The notes below the pieces were generated by a model, which had not been told where the DNA came from, searched no databases, and saw only the letters and a list, made by a program, of their open reading frames with translations. 64,000 nucleotides of DNA from Lachnospiraceae bacterium (lineage in GTDB: Bacteria > Bacillota > Clostridia > Lachnospirales > Lachnospiraceae). Positions 51,547 through 61,847 of the stretch are shown piece by piece. Positions within the stretch are counted from its first letter, which is position 1, and each line of letters starts with the position of its first letter. The stretch covers positions 37,013 through 101,012 of the forward strand of contig JAPJQL010000008.1 in the NCBI GenBank assembly GCA_030825115.1, in the 5' to 3' direction. A program made the position numbers and the translations under genes.

Positions 51547-51672
51547 ATGCGCCACGTATCACGATTGTATATATCGGATGGTAATTTGTATGGGGTGGTA
51601 CTGGACCAGCGCAATGTGGGTTGTGTGGAGCGTTTTAGGTACGTGCTGAAGGTTGGAAGAACGGAGGGATAA
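51547..51672 (+). CDS. Possible 41-aa peptide
   Basis: Frame from ATG 51547: MRHVSRLYISDGNLYGVVLD, ending VGRTEG. GC-richer than its surroundings and coherent as a beta hairpin, but the ribosome site is weak (AAGGG about 13 bases upstream). Its last codons contain the GGAGGG that serves the following gene. Confidence 0.3.
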   Translation: MRHVSRLYISDGNLYGVVLDQRNVGCVERFRYVLKVGRTEG

Positions 51673-51704
51673 TTATAAAAAATATTCGCAATAAGGTATA
51701 TGAT

Positions 51705-53231
51705 ATGATTGCAACGGAAACATATAAAAAATCTTTGGAAACATTGTTTTATGCATACCAAGAGTATCAAAAAGGAAATAAGGAACCAACGGAAAGTTTA
51801 ATTAATGGATATCATGTAAATAAAAATAAGGCATTTGAAGAACTTGAGGCATACAATCTGGCACATAGCGAAGACAGATTAGATGCTGAATTATACCGGG
51901 AGCAAAATGAAGATAAATATAAAAGACGGGTACGTTATTTTGATAATGAGGTGTTGAACAGTCTGATAAATCGTGCTACATATACTTATCAAAATCCAGG
52001 AATAGATACCAAGGGCAAATTTAAAAAATACTATGCGGGTGAGTTTGATGTATCAGAGATTCCATCAATCATGGCAGAATGCGTTATAAAGGTATTTTCT
52101 GGAAAATGGGACAGTGAAAAATCAAAAAAGATGGAAATCACAGATGAGATAAGTTTAGCGGCGAATATAAAATACTGTTTTACTAAAGATATCAATACAA
52201 TAAATTTTGACAGAGAAGATATTATATTATGTGGGAGCGGCGAAGAAGAAATATTTGATAAAAACAATTTGCTGGAATTGAATTTGACCAATGAAAATGA
52301 TGCTGATAGCCGGTATTATGACGTCTACAGGGAAAGTTTATCTTGGTTAAAGTGCAATAATTTGCTAGACCTATTCAAATCTGGAGCGGATGAACTGGCA
52401 GCGATTGTTAAAACAATATGTGATTGCAAAAGTACCTTCTCTAAAAAAGATGATGATTTAGATTACCTGTCGTTTATTACACAGGAGGAGCTTGCAAAGC
52501 TAATAGAAAGTCATTGTGGATATACTATTCAACAGGGTAATATATCCAGAGATTTAAAAAGTGCTGAAAGAAAGATATTAGATTTTTTGTTTTGGGGTCT
52601 TAACTATAAATTGACGACAAGTGGTCAAAATAGGATACTAAATGCAGTATACCCATTTCGATTTGTTGACCTGTTTCTTAGGGAAAGCCGGTTTTTATAT
52701 AATTGGTGTAATAATCAAGATACAATTTGTGAGTTAAACAAAGCCGAAGATTACAAAGAAACTGTCTTGGGTATAGTATGGGATAACAAAGGTAAATGTA
52801 GCAAATATGACAGATGGAATCTTGTTGATGGGAACTATGATATTTTGAATGATTCAGAAGATAAGATTCTTGCGGATGTAAAAAATGTCATGAGAAATTA
52901 TTATAAGGATGCAGAAGAAAAAGAGATAAAGAAAGTGGTAGGCGGTTGCCATCGGAAAGATTGCTACATAAAGTCTGATTCTACATTATGGGAAGCACGA
53001 TTTGATTCAAATTGTGAGAAACTAAGTATATCATTTTGGAGAGATAATACTGCCCAGAAGCCAACTAAGAACATTACCATACTGACAAAATCGCTGATTA
53101 TATATAATACATTGACCAGTTATATTATATGTGATACTGATATACAGGAGTATTATAGGCTGCCCAAGAACAGGCGGGTAATTGTAAAGCGGAAATCAGA
53201 CCATAATAATAAAATTGTTGCTGTAAATTAG
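51705..53231 (+). CDS. Large protein of unknown function (508 aa or slightly longer)
   Basis: Soluble, helical and acidic. One segment (SFITQEELAKLIESHCGYTI, then SRDLKSAERKILDFLFWG) could be a helix-turn-helix. Conserved-looking tryptophan/cysteine clusters occur near SLSWLKCNNLLDLF and GGCHRKDCYIKSDSTLWEAR. The size and position suggest a replication- or transcription-related element protein, without proof. ATG 51705 has AAGG upstream. However, GGAGGG lies six bases before an in-frame ATA at 51675 that would add ten residues. Confidence 0.55.
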   Translation: MIATETYKKSLETLFYAYQEYQKGNKEPTESLINGYHVNKNKAFEELEAYNLAHSEDRLDAELYREQNEDKYKRRVRYFDNEVLNSLINRATYTYQNPGIDTKGKFKKYYAGEFDVSEIPSIMAECVIKVFSGKWDSEKSKKMEITDEISLAANIKYCFTKDINTINFDREDIILCGSGEEEIFDKNNLLELNLTNENDADSRYYDVYRESLSWLKCNNLLDLFKSGADELAAIVKTICDCKSTFSKKDDDLDYLSFITQEELAKLIESHCGYTIQQGNISRDLKSAERKILDFLFWGLNYKLTTSGQNRILNAVYPFRFVDLFLRESRFLYNWCNNQDTICELNKAEDYKETVLGIVWDNKGKCSKYDRWNLVDGNYDILNDSEDKILADVKNVMRNYYKDAEEKEIKKVVGGCHRKDCYIKSDSTLWEARFDSNCEKLSISFWRDNTAQKPTKNITILTKSLIIYNTLTSYIICDTDIQEYYRLPKNRRVIVKRKSDHNNKIVAVN

Positions 53232-53333
53232 TGGATTAGGTGCATTTACTGATATAATTCCGTATATATAAATAGAGGCGGAAAAAGAGATTCAACGTGA
53301 TTTTTTTTACCCATTTAAGAAATATGCAATCAG

Positions 53334-53365
53334 GCATATATGTACATACGCATATATGTATACAC
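53334..53365. promoter_or_regulatory. Tandem repeat, likely operator of the following XRE gene
   Basis: GCATATATGTACATAC (53334-53349) is followed directly by GCATATATGTATACAC (53350-53365). Each contains the palindrome-like CATATATG/GTATAC. They lie 35-65 bases before the small XRE gene. Confidence 0.5.
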
Positions 53366-53400
53366 GTATATACCTATAAAAAAATAATTCAAAAGGAGAG

Positions 53401-53586
53401 ATGCAAAATATGTTAAGTGAAAAAGTTAAGCAGTTTATTGATGAGATGGGAATGTCCAAAACTATGTTCTGTAAAAAGGTAAATATATCCTATACGACAT
53501 TGTACAATTGGCTTAAAGGAACTACAAACCTATCGGAAGAGACACAAGAGCGTATCGCAAATTTTATCGGTAAATATGGGTTTTGA
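53401..53586 (+). CDS. Small XRE-family DNA-binding protein (61 aa)
   Basis: Single helix-turn-helix domain: VKQFIDEMGMSKTMFCKKVN, ISYTTLYNWLKGTTNLSEET. Cro-like in size. AAAAGGAGAG touches the ATG at 53401; ATG 53410 (three residues shorter) is spaced better and may be used. It has a tandem palindromic repeat in front, so it is probably autoregulated. Third Cro/CI-type regulator in the element. It controls the approach to the tape-measure region. Confidence 0.8.
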   Translation: MQNMLSEKVKQFIDEMGMSKTMFCKKVNISYTTLYNWLKGTTNLSEETQERIANFIGKYGF

Positions 53587-53735
53587 TATTTCAAAGCCCA
53601 TACAGTATGTAACTCGTAAACCAAGCAGATATTATTTCATTAAATGGCGTATCGCCAAATATCCCATTATTACAAATTCATAATTTACAAGAGATATTTT
53701 TTTGTTGTAAAAGCTGTATTACGGAGGAACAATAA

Positions 53736-54221
53736 ATGGAAAATACAGATAGGAAACCAGTAATTAGTAAGAAGGACACAATGCGACTTTTACTTGATGT
53801 AATGCCAGACACCGAGGCAGAGATGCTTTTAAAAATGTTCGATTACGATAAAATTTACAGAATATTTGCGAACAAATTTGAGCAAAGAAAAATTATTGAC
53901 CAGGCAAATACTGGAATCAAGGGATATGAGCTGCTGATTAGGGCGATTAATCGGATACCGAGTCTTGTGGAGAACAAAGATGCATTGTTACGGGAGTATG
54001 CAATTACCCACTATAATGAGTTGTCGCGGGAGAGCAAGCGGGAATTTTGTATCGATATGATGAATCAAAAAGAGTTTCAGCGTGATTTGTGCGATACCAT
54101 TTTTGATGAGATGGAAAAGCAGATTCCGGCTATGAAACCAATTTTGGATGGTCTGGATATCAAAAATAATTTCCTGTTACTGTATGATAGTGGCGGATAT
54201 CACAGGTATGACGAGAAATAA
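53736..54221 (+). CDS. Helical protein of unknown function (161 aa)
   Basis: MENTDRKPVISKKDTMRLLL, all-helical in appearance, with RDLCDTIFDEMEKQIPAMKP and an ending NNFLLLYDSGGYHRYDEK. GGAGG precedes ATG. No domain recognised. It lies between the small regulator and the zinc-ribbon/tape-measure pair; its job is unknown. Confidence 0.55.
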   Translation: MENTDRKPVISKKDTMRLLLDVMPDTEAEMLLKMFDYDKIYRIFANKFEQRKIIDQANTGIKGYELLIRAINRIPSLVENKDALLREYAITHYNELSRESKREFCIDMMNQKEFQRDLCDTIFDEMEKQIPAMKPILDGLDIKNNFLLLYDSGGYHRYDEK

Positions 54222-54297
54222 TCGAACAGGTGATTGCATGGTCTTGTTTGAATAGAATGAATGTGCTATGATTGAGTTATAAGGAAGGGGTGAGGAT

Positions 54298-54696
54298 ATG
54301 GGGATGTATTTTTATGACATTGATGAGCCAGGAGAATATCGTGAGGATGATTTAGGGGATGTAGTTTGTACTTGTAAGGAATGTGGTTGTAATCAAATGA
54401 TTGATTATGATAAATTCAAAGAATTCCATGATGATTATGTCATACTAAATGACGGTGAATCTATTTGTTGTAAAAGATGTGGTGCATCGGCGGGACAGAT
54501 TATTACCCGTAGACCAGAGCATATTGACCCATACCCTACAAATAAAAATGTTCCCCTTTGCCCAGTATGTCATTCACCAAAGATTCACAGGATTCCAAAA
54601 AGTAAAAAAGTGGCGAGGGTGGCGATTTTTGGAGTGTTCTCAATTCCGAAAATCGCCAAGGAATGGCACTGTGATAATTGTAATAGCGAGTTTTAG
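54298..54696 (+). CDS. Multiple zinc-ribbon protein (132 aa)
   Basis: Three cysteine-pair ribbons: CTCKECGC, then CCKRCG near residue 58-64, CPVCHSPKIHRI, and a closing WHCDNC. A short hydrophobic basic stretch (VARVAIFGVFSIPKIAKEW) precedes the last pair; such zinc-ribbon plus hydrophobic-turn proteins are common in Firmicutes phages. It lies 93 bases before the tape-measure gene. Likely binds nucleic acid or acts as a scaffold; function unknown. Confidence 0.65.
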   Translation: MGMYFYDIDEPGEYREDDLGDVVCTCKECGCNQMIDYDKFKEFHDDYVILNDGESICCKRCGASAGQIITRRPEHIDPYPTNKNVPLCPVCHSPKIHRIPKSKKVARVAIFGVFSIPKIAKEWHCDNCNSEF

Positions 54697-54789
54697 AAAA
54701 TAGAACAATGCAAGAGTATTAACAGCTTGTAGACCACAGGCTGTTTTTTGTTGCACAAAAATAAAAATTATGGAGGAAGTAATAAGTAC

Positions 54790-57700
54790 ATGGATAATAG
54801 TTTTATGCTTAATGTAATGGCTGTACTGGATCGTGCTTTGTCAAAAAAGATGATAAAAGACGACTTGAAATCATTTGATGGACAGCTTTTTGTCAAGGTT
54901 ATCGCAAGATTAGACAAAGCGTTGTCTCAAAGGGCTTTGAAGCAGACATTAAAGGAATTGACCAATCTCAATGTCAACGTTGATGCAAAATTAAATAAAT
55001 CAATGAGCGAGGTACAATTACGTCAGCAGATTAAGGAACTTCAAGGTAAAATCGATGATTTGGAATTGCGGTTAAAGGTTAATGCTGGACAGATAAATAC
55101 ATCGATAGCACAAGCGGCAAAGACAGCACAGAGCGTTGCATTCCAGAATCCTATAGAATATAGCGTACAAATCAAAAAGGATAAACTTATCAGTGATTTG
55201 TCATTATTGGCAAAGCAGAACAGTAAGCTTTTTACCAACACGGGGGCGACACAGAAATATGGGAAATTGCTTGATGATGCTTATGGAGCTTCAAGCAGTG
55301 CGGATATCCGAGAACTTACATTGCGTATGTCTGCATTTAAAAGTGAAATTAAAGCAACAAACATTAGTGGTCTGACACTGACTGATACATTTAAGAAAAC
55401 AATTGGGCGAGCAGGTGAGTTGGTTAGTGCCACATCCATGATTATGATAGGCTTTAGCCAAGCACGTAAAGCTTATACCGAGGTTAAGGCACTTGATGAT
55501 CAGATGACTTCCCTATATAAAGTAGCTGATGAAATAAATTCCCGTGACGATTTTCCTGCATATCTGGATAAATCCATTCGCAAGGCAAAGGAATTAGCTA
55601 TAGAAACCAAGTCTCTTATAAGTTCCGTCACAGACTGGAAAAAAATAGGATTCGGCTTGGGACTGAGCGAAGAATTAGCGGAGACTTCCACTAAATTAGA
55701 GAAGACCGGTGATATGTCCATTGAGAAAGCGACAAGTACATTAATCTCGAATCTACAGGCATTTAAGGAAATTGATGGACTGACAGAAGATCAGTATTCA
55801 GAACGAGCTTTGTCAATTGCAGATAAAATCAATAATATCTCGAACAGATATAGTATAGATGCCGAGGGTATTTCTGATGCTCTTCAAAATTCCGTTGCGG
55901 CATTGCAGGAAGCAAATAATGATGTCAATCAAGCAATTGCGATGATTGGTGCGGGAAATAAAATTTTCCAAAGCCCATCAGAAGTTGGCAATATGCTCAA
56001 AATAGTTAGTATGAGGTTGCGTGGAGTATCGGAAGATGGAAAAAAGGCAGAGGAGTCTGTTGCAAAACTTCAAGATACCATACTAAACCTTACCAATGGA
56101 AAAGTAGATATCATGCTTGACGATAATACCTTTAAATCTACATATGATATTCTACTAGAGATTTCAAAAGTATATGACACTCTTAGCGATAAATCACAGG
56201 CATTGTTACTCGAAAAGATTTCAGGTAAGCAACGTGGTGCTGTTACAGCCGCATTGTTGCAGAATATGTCCGAAGCAGAGAAGATATACCAGGATGCTTT
56301 GAATTCTGCTGGAAGTGTCAATAAAGAATTTGAGCGTTACCAAGAATCAGCATCGGCTGCCGTAACAAGATTCAAGGAAACACTGGTTGACACTTATACG
56401 GGAATTCTTAATGGTGATATGATTAAAGGTGTTGCTGATACAGGCAGTGCTATTCTTGATTTATCAAACAAATTTAACTTATTACAGTCGTCTATTATTG
56501 GCACTGCATCTGTTGTGGCGGTAAAAGGTATTGTGTCTATAGAAACAGCTTGCATATCTACCACAAGGCAAATGGGAATGCTGGGCGATGCAATTAATAG
56601 GATTAATTTATTACCAACAAATACAAAAGCGCGAAAAGCAGAATTACTAAGTATTGGCGAAGCGACAAAAGGTCTTTCGGATAAGCAAAATAAGCTATTA
56701 CTATCTAATAAGAATCTAGAAACAAGTGACAGAAATAAAATATTACAAGGTCAAGGTGTCGCAGAAGCAAAGCGAGAAGAAAAACTTGCAACTATGGGAC
56801 TTACTAAGGCTACGGACGCACAGACAGCGGCGAATGTGGGTGCAACAACCAGTACATTTAGTTTAAAAGCAGCAGTCACAGGTTTAGGTGCTAGCATGAA
56901 AGCGGCATTTATGTCAAATCCTATTGGCATTTCTTTTATGGCTTTAAGTATTGGTGTTGGTGCTATTGTGGGCAGATATCAAGAATACCGACAGGAATTA
57001 GAAGAAACAAGACAGAAAAATATTGAAGCCGCTGATTCTGCCGCCGCACAGGTAAAAAAGCTAGAGGAACTATATATTCAATACTTCAAATTATCGAGTG
57101 CTACAGATAGAACTGCTTCGCAGGAGCAGGAATTAAAGAAAGCAGTCGAATCTATGACGGTAGCACTTGGAGATAAGGCGAAAGTCCTTGAAGGTCTTAC
57201 CGTTGGTACAGATGAGTATGCACAAGCATTAAGGAATGCCACACAAGCAGAAATGGAAAGCCAGTATGCGGCAGCGGTACGTGGGAGAAAATCGGCAGCG
57301 GAAACCTTGGAGAATGATTCTTGGAGTAATTGGAGCGGAAGTCAGATTAATGTCCCTCTGAATGTGAATATGACCGGAGTTGACAATCACGTGAAATCCC
57401 TTGAGATTGTTCGTGATTTGCTCAAATCATATGAAACGGAAACCAGTAAAGGTATCGAGTGGCAGCCAGAAGATTATAAAGATATGGATAGCGTTGTTGA
57501 GTATTATTATGCGCTTATAGATGCAAGAGAATGTCTTACTTTACAGTCGAAGGAGTTAAATGACGATACCATTCTTGAATCTGATATTTACAAGAATATG
57601 GATAATGCCATTTCTAAAGTTTCGGATAGTATCGATATTTACACTAAGAAGAAGTATGAAGAATTGAAAATGGAATATGAATTCCATAATGGTATTCCTT

Positions 57701-60700
57701 CTACCGTAGATGGTTTTAATACCATGAAGGATGCGATTCTAAATACAAGCGGTGCAGGAGAAAACTTAAAGCGGGTTTTTAATGATTTACTGACAGCGGA
57801 TTTTAGTTCTTTGGCAATACAGGCTGCACAGATAGGAAATCCAGATTCCAAGAATATTGTGTTTTTCGACATACAAAATGAAGATATAGGCAAGCTGTTG
57901 GATGAGTATCAAAAGAGAATTTCGACTTTATCTTCGGCGATGCAAAAGGTGAAAGAAGATAAACTAACCGGATCTGATTTACTAGACCTGCAACAAGAGT
58001 TTCCGGAATTAATTAATGAGACTGATGATTTAAGTACCGCCTTAAATGAGCTGGTAGACAAGTCACTAGCAAATATGATTGACACAATGAAAGAGGCGGG
58101 TGCTTCCGACAATTTATTAAATACGCTCAAAGCAATTGCAGATGAAGCAAAGGGAATTGAAATATCGGAGTGGGCGAATACAGTCACTAATCTTGGAAAA
58201 CTAGACGATGCTTTCGGTTCACTTGGCACGGCTTATGAAAACTTTATCGACAAAGATAAAGATATCACATTTGATAATCTTGCATCTTTAACGGAGAAAT
58301 TTAAAGATGTATCAGGTATAGAAAACTATGTAAAAGCTATACAGGATGCGGCTGGCAATACACAGGCGACCCAAAAGGCATTTGATGACCTTACCACAGC
58401 GTACATTTATCAGTCTGGCATCCTCAGTCAAGTAAACGATGGGAATGCTGTGCTCATCCAGTCCTATTTAGAGGAACAGGGCGTTGTAAATGCAAATGTT
58501 ATTGTGCATCAAGCTTTATCTGCCCAGAAGGAATATACTGCCCTGACCACAAAGAAACTTGCAGATGCGACATCGGAAGACATCGTAAATTTCTTAAAAG
58601 AAAGCGATGCCGCTGAAAAAACCAGACAGGCTATAGTGTCATACTATCTTGATAAAGAGTATGCTGCTGGCATAATGCTGGATACATCGAATGATGTATT
58701 GCAATTAATGCATCTTGTGGAAGCACTTGGCGGTGCTACTGGTGCATTGCAAATTTATTATAGTACTCTGAGCGGGAATCTTAATGCTGCACAAACAAGT
58801 GGTATGGGCGGCGGAGATGCCAAATATATAAAGCAGATGGCACAGGTACAGGCTCAAGCGGAGATAGATAAAATCAAGGCAAAAATGGACGAGAACCTAT
58901 CTGCGCCCAAACTTGGAGTAAGACCTGAAAGTGATAAGAAAAAAGGCTCTAAAACAAAGAAAGATTCCGAAAAAGAATTTGACTGGATCGAGCGAAAACT
59001 CCAGCTTCTCAACGACAAAAAAGCAGAACTGGAAGAAAAGGTATCCTCTTCTGCAATCCCCTATCTCGGTCTTGATGAGACATCGGGTAAAAAAGCATTG
59101 GAGTTCATTTCCAAAATGGATTCTGGTCTTGCGCTGACAGGCGAAGAATTAGGATATCTGAGTGACATGGCTGCGAAAGCCGGACTGAGCCTTGAAAGTT
59201 TTATCGAAGCTGCAAGGAACGGGAACTTTGAGTCCAAGCAAGGATTCCTTTCTCAGTCTCTCGAAATAGATAAGCAGCTTTTGCAGGAATGCCAAAGTGC
59301 CGTGGAAGCATATCAGGCGCAGTACAATGAAGCGATGTCAAAACTCCCAGAGGATCTACGGTTAAAGGTTGAGACCGGCGGGGATGACATACAAACCCTT
59401 GTAGGCGGTGATGCGGAAAAGGTACAGGCGGCAATCGATGCACGTGAAAAACTCGTTTCCGCTAAAAAGCAGGAAGCCGAAGTCAATAAGACTATCGCAA
59501 AAACAACACGAGAACTGTATGAAAATGAAGCTAAATATCTTGATTCACAGGCACAGCAGTTAGAGAACCGTAACTCTATCATAAAATCCCAGATCAGTTA
59601 TATGGAAACCTCTGGGCAGATAGTCAATGCAACAACATACGAGAACATCATTGCCAACCTACGCCGTGAGGAACAGATTCTAAGCAAAAAGCTTGCGTTA
59701 CGTAAAAAGGAATTGCAAGATTTGCTGTCCAGCGGTGATCTCAAGGAAGGGTCAAGTGACTATTACGAACTTCAGGACACGATAGCTAAGCTGGAAGAAG
59801 AATCTTGGTCATTGGCACAGGCACAGGAAGAATACAATAACCAGCTTCTCAACCTGCCGATCCAGAATGCCCAGACCGTCATCGATATGTATAAAGGGAT
59901 AACCGATGCCATCCAAAATTGGGGCAATGAGATGACCTCAATGGGAAGGGAACTTGATGCCGAATACTATCAGATGCTCATCCGAAATGGTGCTACTGTA
60001 ATCGAGCAGTACAAAAAACAGGCTGAACTCATATCCGATGTCATGAGCGAATATGACGTTGGCAGCACAAAATGGAATGAACTGTACTCCCAGTTGCAGA
60101 ACATCAATTCCGAGATGTCAAGCATGGTGCAGAACCTCGCAGAATGGAACAAGGCACTCCTTGAGATGCCGCTCACAAGTATCAGCAATTTTTCGGGTGA
60201 TCTGAATAAGGTGCTTGAAGGGCTTAACAAGGTTAAGGATGAATTTGATACAGTTATTTCCGCCGTAACAAGTGCGATCCAGAAGGAAAAAGATGCCCTG
60301 GCAGATGCAAATGAAGCAACAAATAAAGAATTCCAATCACGGATTGAAGAACTTCAGAGCCGTCTCGACTTACTTCGTCAGCAAAACAAGGAACTCAACT
60401 TACAAACAACCCTCGAAAAAGCACTTTATGACCTTCAGACAGCTAATACCCAAAAGACTGAAAAGGTAGTCCGTGAAGGAGAAATAGTCTATGAACACAA
60501 CAAAGAAAAGATTAGGTCGGCTAGTGAAGCTGTTGCAGATGCCCTTAAAGCCATTCAAGAATACAATATTGAAAAAGAAATCCAGGGATTACAGGATGAA
60601 CTGAAAGATGTCAATGATGCTTATAACGAGCAGTTGGAGATTCTTGACAAGATAGCTGAAAAGTGGAGTCAGATTAAAAGCGATTCAATAGATACCGCAA

Positions 60701-61842
60701 ATGCCAATCTTGCGTCTGGCATACTTGGTGAAGGATGGAAAGATAAACTCCTATCTGGCAATGATTCCGATATTTACGAAATGTTCAAGAACCTGTACCA
60801 GACGAATTCGGAACAGATCAATCAGTATAAAGAACAGATAGAGTCCACAGAGAACATCTATGCTCTCCTTCAGGAATATATCATCAAATACCAAGAAGGT
60901 ACGCTAACCTATGAACAGGCACAGGCAGGTATCCAGAATCTACTGTCCCAGATGAACGGCAAGATGTCCGCAATGGACAACCTACAGAATATTTTTGATT
61001 ATCTTGGAACAGTTAATGGAACATCCGCAACCGCTGAAGGTGTTCTGGAAGGAATTCAGAAAGCTCTCGAAAAATCAGCCCAAGAACTGCTAAAGTCGCT
61101 TGAGCAGTATAACGAAAACGCGGGGTTGATTTCCGAGTATACCACAAGCTGGAAACAGCTTACGAGCAATGTCTCCGATATGAAGAATATCTTGCAGGAT
61201 GTTGTTGACGTGTTAGAGGATGGATTCAATTCATTAGGTAACTATGTGAAGCATAATCGAGATGAGGACGAAGACCTTGACGATGACAGAACCCATTCTT
61301 CCGGCACTGTATCTCCCGGCGGGACTGCAAACGACCATTATGGCGGCAATGATGTAAACCACAACACTGACCAAGACCCAAATCATGGCCCAGGTGTGTC
61401 ACGCTATGCAAAAGGTATTTTAAACGGCGCTGTAGGCGGTTCAAGCAGTGACAAAGATGCCTTTGACATGGTGAAGTATTTAAGCACTCATGAATTGAAG
61501 CCTGGTGAAAGACCTGTCATTGCCCATGATGGGGAAGCGATATTGAATAAGATTCAGCAACTTACCTTGAGCAGAAACATGCTGAATAACCCTTACTACA
61601 GGCAATTTAGTGAAGAAGGTAAGAATATCATCAATGCACAATTGCATGATATCATGAATCCTTCGTCAAGTGGTATGGCAAGTACAGAAAATCTGGTTCA
61701 AAAATCAACCGAAACCAATGTTGAAGTGAATTTCAATGGCGATATGGAATTGCCTGACGTGACTGACCCGACAGAATTTGCGCGTGCATTTGCGAGGTTG
61801 TCATCACCAATCATCAGGCAGGAACTTGGAAAGATACGCTAA
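54790..61842 (+). CDS. Giant phage tail tape-measure protein (TP901 type, about 2350 aa)
   Basis: In phages this protein sets tail length and helps DNA cross the envelope. The N-terminal 130 residues are helical repeats. The TP901 core spans about residues 200-560 (SIADKINNISNRYSIDAEGI, EVGNMLKIVSMRLRGVSEDG, LEKISGKQRG). Hydrophobic helices lie near 700-730 (SNPIGISFMALSIGVGAIVG). Long coiled coils fill the rest. A His/Asp-rich linker near 2155-2205 precedes a small C-terminal domain with HDGEAILNKI. ATG 54790 is used; GGAGG lies 13 bases upstream, and an upstream TTG frame is less likely. Codon use shifts to C-ending codons at about 58.95-61.35 kb. No other tail genes adjoin except one small gene. 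Confidence 0.85.
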   Translation: MDNSFMLNVMAVLDRALSKKMIKDDLKSFDGQLFVKVIARLDKALSQRALKQTLKELTNLNVNVDAKLNKSMSEVQLRQQIKELQGKIDDLELRLKVNAGQINTSIAQAAKTAQSVAFQNPIEYSVQIKKDKLISDLSLLAKQNSKLFTNTGATQKYGKLLDDAYGASSSADIRELTLRMSAFKSEIKATNISGLTLTDTFKKTIGRAGELVSATSMIMIGFSQARKAYTEVKALDDQMTSLYKVADEINSRDDFPAYLDKSIRKAKELAIETKSLISSVTDWKKIGFGLGLSEELAETSTKLEKTGDMSIEKATSTLISNLQAFKEIDGLTEDQYSERALSIADKINNISNRYSIDAEGISDALQNSVAALQEANNDVNQAIAMIGAGNKIFQSPSEVGNMLKIVSMRLRGVSEDGKKAEESVAKLQDTILNLTNGKVDIMLDDNTFKSTYDILLEISKVYDTLSDKSQALLLEKISGKQRGAVTAALLQNMSEAEKIYQDALNSAGSVNKEFERYQESASAAVTRFKETLVDTYTGILNGDMIKGVADTGSAILDLSNKFNLLQSSIIGTASVVAVKGIVSIETACISTTRQMGMLGDAINRINLLPTNTKARKAELLSIGEATKGLSDKQNKLLLSNKNLETSDRNKILQGQGVAEAKREEKLATMGLTKATDAQTAANVGATTSTFSLKAAVTGLGASMKAAFMSNPIGISFMALSIGVGAIVGRYQEYRQELEETRQKNIEAADSAAAQVKKLEELYIQYFKLSSATDRTASQEQELKKAVESMTVALGDKAKVLEGLTVGTDEYAQALRNATQAEMESQYAAAVRGRKSAAETLENDSWSNWSGSQINVPLNVNMTGVDNHVKSLEIVRDLLKSYETETSKGIEWQPEDYKDMDSVVEYYYALIDARECLTLQSKELNDDTILESDIYKNMDNAISKVSDSIDIYTKKKYEELKMEYEFHNGIPSTVDGFNTMKDAILNTSGAGENLKRVFNDLLTADFSSLAIQAAQIGNPDSKNIVFFDIQNEDIGKLLDEYQKRISTLSSAMQKVKEDKLTGSDLLDLQQEFPELINETDDLSTALNELVDKSLANMIDTMKEAGASDNLLNTLKAIADEAKGIEISEWANTVTNLGKLDDAFGSLGTAYENFIDKDKDITFDNLASLTEKFKDVSGIENYVKAIQDAAGNTQATQKAFDDLTTAYIYQSGILSQVNDGNAVLIQSYLEEQGVVNANVIVHQALSAQKEYTALTTKKLADATSEDIVNFLKESDAAEKTRQAIVSYYLDKEYAAGIMLDTSNDVLQLMHLVEALGGATGALQIYYSTLSGNLNAAQTSGMGGGDAKYIKQMAQVQAQAEIDKIKAKMDENLSAPKLGVRPESDKKKGSKTKKDSEKEFDWIERKLQLLNDKKAELEEKVSSSAIPYLGLDETSGKKALEFISKMDSGLALTGEELGYLSDMAAKAGLSLESFIEAARNGNFESKQGFLSQSLEIDKQLLQECQSAVEAYQAQYNEAMSKLPEDLRLKVETGGDDIQTLVGGDAEKVQAAIDAREKLVSAKKQEAEVNKTIAKTTRELYENEAKYLDSQAQQLENRNSIIKSQISYMETSGQIVNATTYENIIANLRREEQILSKKLALRKKELQDLLSSGDLKEGSSDYYELQDTIAKLEEESWSLAQAQEEYNNQLLNLPIQNAQTVIDMYKGITDAIQNWGNEMTSMGRELDAEYYQMLIRNGATVIEQYKKQAELISDVMSEYDVGSTKWNELYSQLQNINSEMSSMVQNLAEWNKALLEMPLTSISNFSGDLNKVLEGLNKVKDEFDTVISAVTSAIQKEKDALADANEATNKEFQSRIEELQSRLDLLRQQNKELNLQTTLEKALYDLQTANTQKTEKVVREGEIVYEHNKEKIRSASEAVADALKAIQEYNIEKEIQGLQDELKDVNDAYNEQLEILDKIAEKWSQIKSDSIDTANANLASGILGEGWKDKLLSGNDSDIYEMFKNLYQTNSEQINQYKEQIESTENIYALLQEYIIKYQEGTLTYEQAQAGIQNLLSQMNGKMSAMDNLQNIFDYLGTVNGTSATAEGVLEGIQKALEKSAQELLKSLEQYNENAGLISEYTTSWKQLTSNVSDMKNILQDVVDVLEDGFNSLGNYVKHNRDEDEDLDDDRTHSSGTVSPGGTANDHYGGNDVNHNTDQDPNHGPGVSRYAKGILNGAVGGSSSDKDAFDMVKYLSTHELKPGERPVIAHDGEAILNKIQQLTLSRNMLNNPYYRQFSEEGKNIINAQLHDIMNPSSSGMASTENLVQKSTETNVEVNFNGDMELPDVTDPTEFARAFARLSSPIIRQELGKIR

Positions 61843-61847
61843 GTCTG

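Noticed and set aside
55193..60469. Several shorter plus- and minus-strand frames inside the tape-measure gene
   Set aside because: All overlap a single uninterrupted 7-kb frame and lack ribosome sites.
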